DNA of 64,000 nucleotides from Nemertoderma westbladi (lineage: Eukaryota; Xenacoelomorpha; Nemertodermatida; Nemertodermatidae), in the NCBI GenBank assembly GCA_032718475.1, contig JAUCBJ010007997.1, positions 1 through 64,000 of the forward strand, in the 5' to 3' direction. Below are positions 22,662 through 32,386 of the stretch, piece by piece (the stretch's first letter is position 1; every line of letters starts with the position of its first letter). Position numbers and translations under genes: made by a program. The notes below the pieces were generated by a model. The model had not been told where the DNA came from, did not search any database, and saw only the letters and a program-made list of their open reading frames with translations.

Positions 22662-25600
22662 ATGACATATCCGAGTCAGAGAAGATCAAGAAATAGGACG
22701 GACGAACCGCACCAGACAAGGGAAACTATACAGCACCCGTCGAATCCATTAGAAGCGCAGGCAATGGGGATGGCCACGTTGATCGATGCGTTGAAAACGA
22801 GGATCGAATTACCACCCGTGGAACCGTTCAAATTCGATGGGAGCAGGCCGGAAGAATACTTACAGTTTCGGCGAATGTATAGTAACGAAATACTAACAAA
22901 AAACTTGACGCAGGCGGAGTGCCTAAAGTATCTACAAGTGTACACGGGAGGCCCAGCATACGATATCGTGAGGCAATACCAAGGAATAGAGGGCGGCTTC
23001 ACGACAGCATGGCGGGCACTGGATAGGGAATACGGGCACCCGGCCAAGATCATCAGGCAAACACTGAGAGGCATAACATCGGGTGGCCTACAGGATAATC
23101 CCGTTAGCATTAAGACGTTTGCTAACAAAGTCGAGAAGGCGCTGATCGTGCTGAAGACGTTAGACGCGCCATACGAACTCAACGCGTCCAATAACATCAC
23201 CACGATAGCGCAGGCACTACCGAGCTGGCTGCGCAACAAATGGAGGAAGGTCGCTTTCTCCACCCAAGACAAGAAGGGTGCGGAACCAGGTTTAGAAGAA
23301 ATGTCAAACTTCTTAAATTACGAGGCTGAACTAATAACGGACCCAGTCTATAGTGAAGATAGCCTGGGAAAGGGACCAAAGACAGATCATTACAGGCCCA
23401 AACCAGAGCACAATACATCAAACGCATTGCCGAGACTCAGACAATCATTGCCATACGCAGCGACGCAGGGGACTGCAAGTCCACAGACAAACGAAGATAA
23501 GACAACATCAAGGGACGGACAGGGGAACAATAACAACATGAATAAACATAACCCCAGTACGTCCAGTAGGTCAAACCCAGTCAATAAGAATAGTAGGGAC
23601 TTTGGTACGAATATAACTGCGATACGCAACGCATTGTATAAAGAGGGCTATGACCCAAAGAGCAAATGCCAGTTACACGCAAATGCGCTTCATAAAACCA
23701 TGAACTGCAGGTACTGGCAGGCGCTACCGAGGCAAGACCAGATAGATTACGCGTCGAGCAATAAAATCTGCTCGCGATGTGTGAAGAGTGGACACAAGGC
23801 CAGGGAATGCCAAGAGAAACCGGTCAAGTTTGGCCAAAGGAGAGGCCAGACGATGGCAACGAGCACAGTAGGGGCGAAGAAGAGAGGAACAGTGCTACTT
23901 GGAGTAGTACCAGTACGAGTGATCGGGGAAGGCAATCGATCAGTAACAACACTAATGCTGGTTGATAGTGGAGCTGCCTTCACATTAGTTGAGGAATGGG
24001 TAGCCGAAGAAATAGGGTTGAGAACGAGGCCAAGCAGGATGGCGGTGACAACCATCTCTAGCAAAGACGAGATCCTAGAGATGAGGACAGGACGGTGCGC
24101 AATTGCAGCAGTGGCACCAGGATGCGATTATGGGGCAACCATCGACCCCATCCAAGTAATAGAGTCAATTAACATCAATGCCAGGCGGCCAACCAACATC
24201 GAGGTCGAGCAATACAAATTCCTGGATAACATTGACTTCTCAATCCCAAACGTGGACGTTAGGAAGGTATCCATCATAGTAGGCATGGACTGCCCAACGG
24301 CCCACGAGAGAATGCAGACGGTCTTCGGCGAAGACAAGCAGAGCGACCCGGTGGCCATATTAACGCCATTCGGGTGGACGCTGAGTGGTCCAATTAAGAG
24401 CAAGATACCATTCAGGATGTCGGAGACATCAGGATGCATGTTCGCGGGAACAATGCAGGAAATGGGTGACGAGGGAGCAGAGGAGCAGCTTAAAAGACTG
24501 CTCAGACAGGACTTCGAGGGACTGAAAGAGACCGGGGTCGGGACCTCGGTAGAAGACAAGCAGGCTCTACAAAGTGTGGAGGAATCGATGACGTGTGATG
24601 AGGGGCGGTATACAATAGGAATGGTGTGGAAACTACCGAAGATACCGCTACCCGATAATAGAGGGATGGTACTCACGAGACTCCGCAAGCTGAAACAAAC
24701 ACTACAACGGAGCCCCGAGAAGAACGAGTACATTCACAAAACCATTAAGAAGTACGTCGAGAAAGGATGGGCCGTGGAGTTACCGGTCGACGAACCGAAC
24801 ACGGACAGGACATACTACCTGCCACTCCACGTAGCTTTAGACCCAAAGAAAGGTAAACTTAGGATGGTAGTCGATGCATCGGCAAAGACCGACGGAAAGT
24901 GCTTAAACGATTACCTACTAGAGGGCCCAAACATATACAATTCGGGCATAGAAGTACTACTCAGATTTAGGAATGGGAAACACGCCTTCACGTGTGACAT
25001 AGAAGGCATGTTCAACCAAGTCCGAGTAACAGAGGAAGATAGTGACAGTCAACGCTTCTTATGGTATAACGGCGAAGAAGAACCGCCGGTAATACCAGCG
25101 TATAAGATGGTAGTACAAAATATGGGGGCCAAGTCGTCCTCATTTACGACGACTATGGCAGTGAGAGATACGGTAAAGGGGAAGGAGGATAGATATAGCA
25201 GTAGGGCCGTCGATATGATCAGACGCGGTTTCTACGTAGACGACGGCATGGAGTCTGGAAATACGGTTGAGGAGATACTGGAAACAGGGCGCGAGGTTCG
25301 CGACATCCTGAAAGGATCCGGCTTCAACCTGACCAAATTCCAATCCAGTTCAGAAGAATTTATCAGGGAAATAGAAGACAAGAAACCAGAATCGACCATG
25401 GACAACCCTACAACAGCCAAAGGACAGGACATGGCGATTAAGAGAACGGAATCCCAGCAGAAGGCGTTGGGAATCGTGTGGGATAGAAAAACAGACGAAC
25501 TGAAGTATCAGCTGAGCCAGGAGGGCGCAGACACCCATACGAAGAGGGGTTACGTATCGTATATAGCAAGGATATACGATCCCCTAGGCCTAGCATCCCC

Positions 25601-27872
25601 ATTACTAGTCACGGGGAAACAGATACTCAAGAGAGTATATAAGTTGAAGGATGAGTGGGACGTAGAGGTACCAGAAGACATTAAGAAACAGTGGAGCAAA
25701 TGGACAGGAGACTTGGAGAGGATGGGAACATACAACATGCCGCGAGTGTATTTCCCGGACGGGAACATGACGAATCTGGACCTACATATGTTCTCCGACG
25801 CGTCGTTAGAGGCATACGGAGCGGCACTCTATTTAGTACAACGAGAGGGGCCTCACAAGCCCAGACTAGCCTTTAGCAAAGCTAAGTCAACGCCGCCAGA
25901 TTCAGCATCTGTTCCCAAGTTAGAATTGACAGCCGCAAGACTAGGAGTTAGAGCCACAGCCTACCTAGTGGATACAATTCCCAACATAGTGGAGACACAC
26001 TACTGGACGGACTCCATGGTAGTGCTTGGTTGGTTACACAACGAAAAGACGAGGTACCCGATATTCGTCGCGAATAGAGTGGACGAAATAAGGGCGAGCA
26101 CAGAACTGGAAAGGTGGCACTACTGCCCAACAGACGAGAACCCAGCGGACTTGCTGTCGAGGGGCGTGGAACGCCACACTTTCTTAAAGAAAGAAGCATT
26201 GTGGCAACACGGGCCACAATTTCTGAGCGATAGGGAGGCCTGGCCGCCGATGAGGAAGGTGGACCCGGGCTCGGAAGTAGTATCAGAAGGAGAAGAGGGA
26301 GATTCAGAGGGAGAAGAGATATACTCCCAGATGGTGAGGGAGATCAGGGACGTGCAACCAGGAAGGGAACTGTGCGATAACCCGACGGATAAACTCCTCA
26401 GCTACAGTTCTAGTTGGTATAAGACCAAGAAACTAGTGGCGTACTGGAGAGCCTTTGGGAATTTCCTTGCGGGGGTCGGCAAGGACAAGAAGACCAGGAC
26501 AACCATAGATCTGGAAGGAGCGGCCAAGGCAGTGATCCGCTATGAACAACGCAAGAACTACGGCGACGAGGTGGAACGTGTCGGTAACCAACAACATCTC
26601 CGACGGGATAGCGAGTTGATAACGCTGTCGCCACAACTCAACGAGGATGGGATCCTAGTAATGAATTCTAGGGTGGGATATAACAACAGTATAGTCGTGC
26701 CACCGAAACCCATCATCATTCCCACAGGATCGCCTATAGTCCACCAGATCATATGGAACTCCCACAAATCGATACTGCATGGGGGCACCAACCGAACCCT
26801 CACGGAGATAAGAAGGACCTATTGGGTCAAACAATTAAGGAAGAAGGTGAAAGCGGTAGTGGGACAGTGTCAGACCTGCCGACGAGCGAAGAAGGAGCGA
26901 GCTGTACAGGAGATGGCGCCACTACCGGCGAGTAGGGTAAGACAGCACGACCCGCCATTTACGCATTGCGGTGTGGACATGTTCGGGCCGATAAAGATCA
27001 AGGTGATGCGACACACGGAGAAACGCTACGGTATTATCTTCGTATGCAACAATACGCGGGCGGTAGGGATAGAACTCGCCCAAGATGCAACCGCATCAGC
27101 CTTCATTAACGCCTTAGAAAGGTTTAGGGACCGCAAAGGTGGGACGATCGCAGTGATATACAGCGACAACGGCACCAACTTTGTGGGCGCAGAGAGTGAG
27201 ATGGCAGAGGCCTTAGACATCTTGGAGGGAGAAGAAGTCAGGGCGGCCATGAGAAGACGACAAGTGAAGTGGGAGAGAAGGACGCCGTATGCACCACATA
27301 CATTAGGATGCGTCGAGAGACTCGTGGGCAGTTCAAAACGTCTAATGACGAAGCTGATGAACACCCACATGGTCACTGAAGACGTCTTACGGACAGTACT
27401 TGCGAAGTGCGAGGGGATCATTAATAGCAGACCGCTATACCCGGAGAATGATGACCCTGAGTCATTAGACGTGTTGACGCCTAGCCATTTCCTGATGGAA
27501 AGGCCAGCGACCATAGACATGCGGGGTGTAGACCCAGATGATATACACTCCCGCCAAAGTTGGAAAGTAGCTAAAGCAATTAGCGCAGAGTATTGGAGGA
27601 GGTGGGTAGAAGAATACCTACCCACGCTCCATAAGCGAAGCAAGTGGAGGAAGCCAAACAGGGAGTTGAGAGAGGGAGACCTTGTAATCGTCACGGATGA
27701 TACTATCATCAACAACCAATGGCGGTTGGCGAGAGTTGTAGGCACCTACTCCGACGAGGACGGAAGAATCCGATCGGTAGAAGTGCGGATAGGTGGAAAG
27801 ATAGGTGCGAAAGACAGAAAAACCTACAGGAGAGCAGTAGGTAAATGCTGTCTTCTAGAAGGGGCACCTTAA
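22662..27872 (+). CDS. BEL/Pao Gag-Pol polyprotein (Gag/DUF1759, zinc knuckle, protease, RT, RNase H, integrase)
   Basis: 1736 codons with no internal stop. Residues about 45-220 match the BEL Gag region (DUF1759). A CCHC knuckle is at C370-C383. The aspartic protease (DUF1758/A17 type) has DSGA at 435. The reverse transcriptase has YVDD at 858-861. The RNase H has acidic residues D1046, E1088 and D1117. The integrase has an HHCC zinc site (H1368, H1373, C1403, C1406), catalytic D1439, D1502 and E1552, and a C-terminal DUF5641-like region. All catalytic residues are intact, consistent with a recently active element. ATG 22662 is the first good start, but the frame is open upstream to the 13-G tract at 22528, so translation may arrive by frameshift. 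Confidence 0.95.
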   Translation: MTYPSQRRSRNRTDEPHQTRETIQHPSNPLEAQAMGMATLIDALKTRIELPPVEPFKFDGSRPEEYLQFRRMYSNEILTKNLTQAECLKYLQVYTGGPAYDIVRQYQGIEGGFTTAWRALDREYGHPAKIIRQTLRGITSGGLQDNPVSIKTFANKVEKALIVLKTLDAPYELNASNNITTIAQALPSWLRNKWRKVAFSTQDKKGAEPGLEEMSNFLNYEAELITDPVYSEDSLGKGPKTDHYRPKPEHNTSNALPRLRQSLPYAATQGTASPQTNEDKTTSRDGQGNNNNMNKHNPSTSSRSNPVNKNSRDFGTNITAIRNALYKEGYDPKSKCQLHANALHKTMNCRYWQALPRQDQIDYASSNKICSRCVKSGHKARECQEKPVKFGQRRGQTMATSTVGAKKRGTVLLGVVPVRVIGEGNRSVTTLMLVDSGAAFTLVEEWVAEEIGLRTRPSRMAVTTISSKDEILEMRTGRCAIAAVAPGCDYGATIDPIQVIESININARRPTNIEVEQYKFLDNIDFSIPNVDVRKVSIIVGMDCPTAHERMQTVFGEDKQSDPVAILTPFGWTLSGPIKSKIPFRMSETSGCMFAGTMQEMGDEGAEEQLKRLLRQDFEGLKETGVGTSVEDKQALQSVEESMTCDEGRYTIGMVWKLPKIPLPDNRGMVLTRLRKLKQTLQRSPEKNEYIHKTIKKYVEKGWAVELPVDEPNTDRTYYLPLHVALDPKKGKLRMVVDASAKTDGKCLNDYLLEGPNIYNSGIEVLLRFRNGKHAFTCDIEGMFNQVRVTEEDSDSQRFLWYNGEEEPPVIPAYKMVVQNMGAKSSSFTTTMAVRDTVKGKEDRYSSRAVDMIRRGFYVDDGMESGNTVEEILETGREVRDILKGSGFNLTKFQSSSEEFIREIEDKKPESTMDNPTTAKGQDMAIKRTESQQKALGIVWDRKTDELKYQLSQEGADTHTKRGYVSYIARIYDPLGLASPLLVTGKQILKRVYKLKDEWDVEVPEDIKKQWSKWTGDLERMGTYNMPRVYFPDGNMTNLDLHMFSDASLEAYGAALYLVQREGPHKPRLAFSKAKSTPPDSASVPKLELTAARLGVRATAYLVDTIPNIVETHYWTDSMVVLGWLHNEKTRYPIFVANRVDEIRASTELERWHYCPTDENPADLLSRGVERHTFLKKEALWQHGPQFLSDREAWPPMRKVDPGSEVVSEGEEGDSEGEEIYSQMVREIRDVQPGRELCDNPTDKLLSYSSSWYKTKKLVAYWRAFGNFLAGVGKDKKTRTTIDLEGAAKAVIRYEQRKNYGDEVERVGNQQHLRRDSELITLSPQLNEDGILVMNSRVGYNNSIVVPPKPIIIPTGSPIVHQIIWNSHKSILHGGTNRTLTEIRRTYWVKQLRKKVKAVVGQCQTCRRAKKERAVQEMAPLPASRVRQHDPPFTHCGVDMFGPIKIKVMRHTEKRYGIIFVCNNTRAVGIELAQDATASAFINALERFRDRKGGTIAVIYSDNGTNFVGAESEMAEALDILEGEEVRAAMRRRQVKWERRTPYAPHTLGCVERLVGSSKRLMTKLMNTHMVTEDVLRTVLAKCEGIINSRPLYPENDDPESLDVLTPSHFLMERPATIDMRGVDPDDIHSRQSWKVAKAISAEYWRRWVEEYLPTLHKRSKWRKPNRELREGDLVIVTDDTIINNQWRLARVVGTYSDEDGRIRSVEVRIGGKIGAKDRKTYRRAVGKCCLLEGAP

Positions 27873-27984
27873 ATTAGAGTTAGTGTGTAGTTTAGTCGTC
27901 CAAGTTTTGGACTGAGGGGGGTGGGATTGAGGGCGAGACGCCCTTCCCACACAAATAAAATAAAATAAAATAAAAATAAATAAA
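27873..27984 (+). other. Post-pol spacer with GC-rich hairpin and A-rich tract
   Basis: Immediately after the pol stop. It contains a purine run (gaggggggtggga, about 27915-27927), a compact hairpin (gggcg, loop aga, cgccc, with flanking gtggga/tcccac), and then repeats of taaaa to 27982. The purine run resembles a polypurine tract. Confidence 0.5.
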
Positions 27985-28640
27985 AGTTAGTTAGTCAGTA
28001 GGTACGTAGTACCTAGAGTTAGTTAGTCAGTAGGTACGTAGTACCTAGAGTTAGTTAGTCAGTAGGTACGTAGTACCTAGAGTTAGTTAGTCAGTAGGTA
28101 CGTAGTACCTAGAGTTAGTTAGTCAGTAGGTACGTAGTACCTAGAGTTAGTTAGTAGGTACGTAGTACCTAGAGTTAGAGTTAGTAGGTACGTAGTACCT
28201 AGTTAGAGTTAGAGGGTACGTAATGCCTAGTTAGAGTTAGAGTTAGAGGGTAGGTAGTACCGATAGAGTTAGAGTTAGTAGGTACGTAGTACCATTAGTT
28301 AGAGTTAGAGTTAGAGGGTACGTAGTACCGATAGTTAGAGAGTTAGAGGGTACGTAGTACCGATAGTTAGAGAGTTAGTAGGTACGTAGTACCTAGTTAG
28401 AGTTAGAGTTAGAGGGTACGTAATGCCTAGTTAGAGTTAGAGTTAGAGGGTAGGTAGTACCGATAGAGTTAGAGTTAGAGGGTACGTAGTACCATTAGTT
28501 AGAGTTAGAGTTAGAGGGTGCGTAATGCCTAGTTAGAGTTAGAGTTAGAGGGTAGGTAGTACCGATAGAGTTAGAGTTAGTAGGTACGTGGTACCTAGTC
28601 AGAGTTAGAGTTAGAGGGTACGTAGTACCATTAGTTAGAG
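27985..28640. repeat. Tandem repeat with a GGTACGTAGTACC palindromic core inside the BEL element
   Basis: About twenty imperfect units of 20-33 bp. Each contains ggtacgtagtacc (5-bp arms ggtac/gtacc around gta) or a decayed version, separated by runs of gttagagttaga. The first units are 32-bp repeats with ttagttagtcagta, and later units are shorter and more variable. Each unit could form a small hairpin in RNA. It lies between pol and the exonuclease-like ORF. Confidence 0.9.
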
Positions 28641-29142
28641 AGAGAGAGTAAGAGGTAAAAGGGGTAAAATAAGATATAGATATTAGATAGCAGTAAGTAG
28701 AGTTAGTAGTGAGAGGGGGGCATATGAGTGCAGCTGGATAAATCGTGTGGCCACACGACGCATACTGCTGTACTGCATAGGCCCACTGAGTAGGCCAGAA
28801 TATGGATCAGAGAGAGAATAGAATAAATCCATAGGCAGTAGTAAGTAGTAGGACAGTAGAATCAAAGCAAAATAAATAAATAAATAGAATAGGGCTAAAA
28901 TCGGAAAATAGTGGTAACACAAGGAAAGTCGTTCTAGAACATAATAAAAGTAACGGACGGAAATTGTAAATTAGGCTGATTTACTAGCTCCGAAATTAAT
29001 TAGATTAAATTAAGCTTGAAAGGCGCAGTTAAGTAGAAAAGTAGGCCATTATCGAACTGTAGGAAACATCTTAATACATCACTCATCTGTATTGCGCCTT
29101 GGTAAGGCACCACCCTACAGGTGAGCGAGTGTAGTGTTCGGA
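28641..29142 (+). other. Spacer before the 3' ORF
   Basis: About 500 bp with no credible ORF. The sequence cctacaggtgagcg at 29114-29127 resembles a splice junction and lies 18-25 bases before the ATG of the next ORF. It could be an acceptor for a subgenomic mRNA or a chance match. Confidence 0.4.
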
Positions 29143-31677
29143 ATGGCGAGTAAGCTGATCAGGAAGAGAAAGGCGGAGTCAGGAGGAAAAGAAATATTGG
29201 TGGATTTCACCGAAAGACACCCGGAGGAGAAGACGAGAGGATACTACGAGAGGTTGGAAAGGGGTCACGCGGCACGAGCGCTGCAGGATCACTTCCGGGA
29301 GGCGCACGAACAGCGGTTGGTCGGGACCTACGGGACGCCGTCGCTGGACAACGCGATCTTCCAACACTTCCACTACGTGGTGAAAGGAGACGAGGCGAAG
29401 TTCGGGATTCCGAAGTATCCGAGGGAATCGCCGAGGAAGGACTGGAAAAGATTCATAGAGTCCGTCAACAGAGGAGGATATATGATCCTAGATGACGAGG
29501 GAACCATGGAAGACGAAGCGGGTTCGAGACGAGGAACGGCAGGGTCGGCCAGGACCATACTCTTGCATTTGGCAGCGCCAAATGGGGACATCTTCTTATT
29601 CGACCTAGGGACGTATGGGAAGAAGGACGGGCCGAAATTAGACCGACTGCCGAAAGCGGTACAGGTCTTAGTAAGAGAGAAGTCGACGACGAAAGTGGGA
29701 TCGGCGATTCGCGAGGACGCGGAGAGGATCATCGGTCCGGACGCCACCAACCTCCTGGATATGCAGAAAGTCTTTATGGCTATGACGGCACCGGATGGAT
29801 TGGGGGTGGTCGAGAACTCAGGCCAATGCGGGGCGGTGGCGATGGGCCAATTATTGGGGCTCGTATGCCACAAACCAATGGATTGGGGGAAGTTTAGGGA
29901 AGAATACGGAGCAGAACTAGCGAACTCGCTGAAGTGGGGAGCGAGACCGGGAAAGCAGGAGGTATATCAGTTTCGCAGAGGAGCGATAAAGGTATATCAG
30001 AAGCGATATATCCTGCAGGAGGACTGGATGATGATAAGTTTACTTAACTTATTCATGACCATAGTTATCGAAAGAGAACCAGGGGCATTTCTGTTATCGG
30101 GATCACCCCTAAGCTACAGGAGAGCCTTTAAAGTGGCCTTTGACGGTCTGGTAGACCACCCGGGGCTGAAGGGCGAGTCGGTGTACTACAACAGCCGACA
30201 TCTGGTAGATGGGGAGACGGATACACCGTATCAGAGATGGGAGCAGCTAGAGATGGATAGACGGGAAGCAAAGCGACTGGAAGAAGTCGCTAGACGGGAG
30301 AGGATAGAAGCAGAGGAGAGGGAAGAGGAGGCCAGGACACAGAGTTATGGCTTCGAGGAACAGGCGGGCCTAGACGAACTTCATTGGACTTCGTCGGGGA
30401 GTTCGGGGAAGTCTCTAGGGCAAGAATTGGGATGGGCGGTGGGATCGCCGAAACAGTCGACGTCGGGGTTGCAAACGATGCCCATACCAGCGGGCGCCGA
30501 GGGCGACCAACCGCCAAGGAAGTTAAGGGAGCTAGAGGGATGGAGAGCTACGGGCGAGAGCCAAGGCGGGAAGGGATATAGTGGATCCATCGGGATACCG
30601 GGATTGGAGACACTGCCAGAAGAGGAGGACGACGACGACGAGTTCGGAGAGATGCCGCCCATCGAAAGGATAGGCCACTCGGACACGAACTGGGTTGGCG
30701 GAAGGGTGGTGACGGCCAGTGGGGCGAGGGCCTTCTGGAACAGATCCGGCAAGCGGACCTGGGTGCACGAGGGGCCGGCGATGGATTTCGCGGGGAGCAC
30801 CATCAGGTTGGGCGAGCAACCGGAGACGGCACCACGGATAGTATTCGGGGAGACGATGCCCGAGAGGGGCGGAGAGATAGACGTAAACAGGGAGAGCAAC
30901 GTAGAGAAGTTCGCCTACCAGCGACTCCATAGACCGCGGAGATCGCTTGGGACGAAGGACGAGGTGGGACGCGAGACATTGGTACTCGGCTGCGACTACT
31001 GTGGGAGACAGACCCATCGGGAAAGCAGCTGCCTATACTGGTTCCAACGGGGAACCTTTTGTCTCTATTGTAGAGAACCAAGTCACAGGATGGGGGCGTG
31101 TCCACGGTTGCATAACCGATGTCCAAAGTGCCACTTTCGGGGGCACTACGGACGCGAGTGCGACTGGATGAGCGACGAGGAGAAGTTCACGAGGTTCGAG
31201 GAGTGGGCCGACGTGGGGGCCATGACGCGCCAGCGCATGAAGGCCCAAGAGTTCAAGTGGGGTTTCTTCCTCATAAACCAGGAGACCCACATGGAAATCA
31301 TAAAGCGAAGGTTACCGTTTACCTATCAAGAGGTAGCTACGGCGGCATCGTTCGCCGGAGTTATGAACACGCAACGGTACCTGGACAGGTGGACACCAGA
31401 GAACCGGAGGGAGTTTAGGGATTTCTTGGCGGAACACGTACCAAAGGCAATGAAGATGATCCTATGGGACGCCACACGAGGGAAACAACCAGGCCATTCT
31501 GAGGGGCCACCGGCGAAGCGGTATCGGGCTTTAATAACACCAGCGCCCAAGGAGCCGACGACCGGGATCAGCAAGGAAGTGGCAGCGAAGGTCCGGAAGC
31601 AGAAGGCGGATGATGCCAGAGGAGCGGTGATAACCAAGAAACGGGCCAGGGAGGAGGACGCGAGGAGATACAGATAA
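29143..31677 (+). CDS. BEL element 3' ORF: DEDD 3'-5' exonuclease-like domain plus three CCHC zinc knuckles
   Basis: 844 codons from ATG 29143, an upstream in-frame GTG being ignored. Residues about 113-305 resemble RNase D/EXD/Egalitarian-type DnaQ-fold exonucleases. Motif I is LDDEG (D117, E119). It is followed by ILLHLAAPNGDIFLFDLG, motif II KVGSAIREDAERI with D192, and LLDMQ with D206. A WGARP segment then precedes a candidate motif III at Y289/D294 in YILQEDW. A charged helix and an acidic linker (residues about 365-510) follow. Three perfect CX2CX4HX4C knuckles are at C617-C630, C640-C653 and C660-C673, with a basic C-terminal tail. Position after pol is where env sits in some retroelements, but no signal peptide or membrane segment is seen. 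Exonuclease assignment is inference from motif order. Motif III spacing is imperfect, so activity is uncertain. Confidence 0.75.
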   Translation: MASKLIRKRKAESGGKEILVDFTERHPEEKTRGYYERLERGHAARALQDHFREAHEQRLVGTYGTPSLDNAIFQHFHYVVKGDEAKFGIPKYPRESPRKDWKRFIESVNRGGYMILDDEGTMEDEAGSRRGTAGSARTILLHLAAPNGDIFLFDLGTYGKKDGPKLDRLPKAVQVLVREKSTTKVGSAIREDAERIIGPDATNLLDMQKVFMAMTAPDGLGVVENSGQCGAVAMGQLLGLVCHKPMDWGKFREEYGAELANSLKWGARPGKQEVYQFRRGAIKVYQKRYILQEDWMMISLLNLFMTIVIEREPGAFLLSGSPLSYRRAFKVAFDGLVDHPGLKGESVYYNSRHLVDGETDTPYQRWEQLEMDRREAKRLEEVARRERIEAEEREEEARTQSYGFEEQAGLDELHWTSSGSSGKSLGQELGWAVGSPKQSTSGLQTMPIPAGAEGDQPPRKLRELEGWRATGESQGGKGYSGSIGIPGLETLPEEEDDDDEFGEMPPIERIGHSDTNWVGGRVVTASGARAFWNRSGKRTWVHEGPAMDFAGSTIRLGEQPETAPRIVFGETMPERGGEIDVNRESNVEKFAYQRLHRPRRSLGTKDEVGRETLVLGCDYCGRQTHRESSCLYWFQRGTFCLYCREPSHRMGACPRLHNRCPKCHFRGHYGRECDWMSDEEKFTRFEEWADVGAMTRQRMKAQEFKWGFFLINQETHMEIIKRRLPFTYQEVATAASFAGVMNTQRYLDRWTPENRREFRDFLAEHVPKAMKMILWDATRGKQPGHSEGPPAKRYRALITPAPKEPTTGISKEVAAKVRKQKADDARGAVITKKRAREEDARRYR

Positions 31678-32348
31678 GTTCCCGGAGGCGAGGGAATGAG
31701 ACTGAGACTGGGAAGTGGTGCGCCTGGAAGGCGCCGCATGTAACGTACGAACTATTAAGTATAAATTTAATTAATGCAAATAACTATATAAGTGCAATTC
31801 GTATGTACGTACGTAGTGATTAGCAGTAAAATACATACGTTTGGAGTAAGTACTATAGTCATGCAACCTTTCTCAATTAGCTACTGGGACTGGGGGACAA
31901 TTGACTATGGCACTATGGACGAGACAACTGACAATTTCACACTTCTTGAGTGCGGCGGCACGAGAGGGGGGGGAGGTTCGTCAGGAGAGATGGAGCAGTC
32001 AAAGTGGACTTGAGAATCGGAATAAGAGTGTGAAGTGCGGAGAGAGTGCGAACGCAATTCTAGTGTGGGGGGGGGGGGAATGAGAGGCTGAGTAAGGGAC
32101 GAGGAGGTCCGGGGGTATGAGAGAGTTAGGGTGAGAGTGAAGGTGAGATAGGGCGAAAGTGTTGGGGAAACAAAAATCGCGTGAAGAGGTGAGCGCGATC
32201 GGCCCGACATGAGACGCCAGGCGTAAAGGGTAGCGTTATCATACCCAGAGGGAGCGGCCCGGAAAGCCGACTCCGAGAGAAAAGATTTCCACCCCACACC
32301 CGATACTAGATCGGGATCCAGCGGGATTGTAGCGCACTTTTTTGGTTG
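31678..32348 (+). other. Retroelement 3' untranslated region
   Basis: About 670 bp between the exonuclease-like ORF and the polypurine tract. It contains an 8-G run (about 31966) and a 12-G run (32067-32078), and no credible ORF. Confidence 0.6.
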
Positions 32349-32377
32349 ATGCTATCTTCTTACCGGGAAGATAGCAT
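32349..32377 (+). promoter_or_regulatory. Stem-loop abutting the polypurine tract
   Basis: Perfect 11-bp stem, atgctatcttc with gaagatagcat, around a 7-base loop ttaccgg. It ends directly at the G run of the polypurine tract. It could position RNase H cleavage or serve as a packaging or export element, but this is inferred from position alone. Confidence 0.6.
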
Positions 32378-32386
32378 GGGGGGGAG
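32378..32386 (+). promoter_or_regulatory. Polypurine tract (plus-strand primer site)
   Basis: gggggggag directly before TGTT of the 3' LTR, the expected position and composition for the primer of plus-strand DNA synthesis. Confidence 0.85.

Noticed and set aside
28140-28640. Telomere-like repeats (ttagag/gttaga runs)
   Set aside because: They are spacers in the palindromic array inside a retrotransposon, irregular, and not TTAGGG.
29143-31677. Retroviral envelope protein in the post-pol position
   Set aside because: No signal peptide, no hydrophobic fusion or membrane segment, no Cys pattern of a surface protein. The domains seen are nuclease-like and zinc knuckles.
29373-31739. Several antisense ORFs of 75-172 codons opposite the exonuclease-like ORF
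   Set aside because: Sense strand has strong domain evidence and the antisense frames have none.
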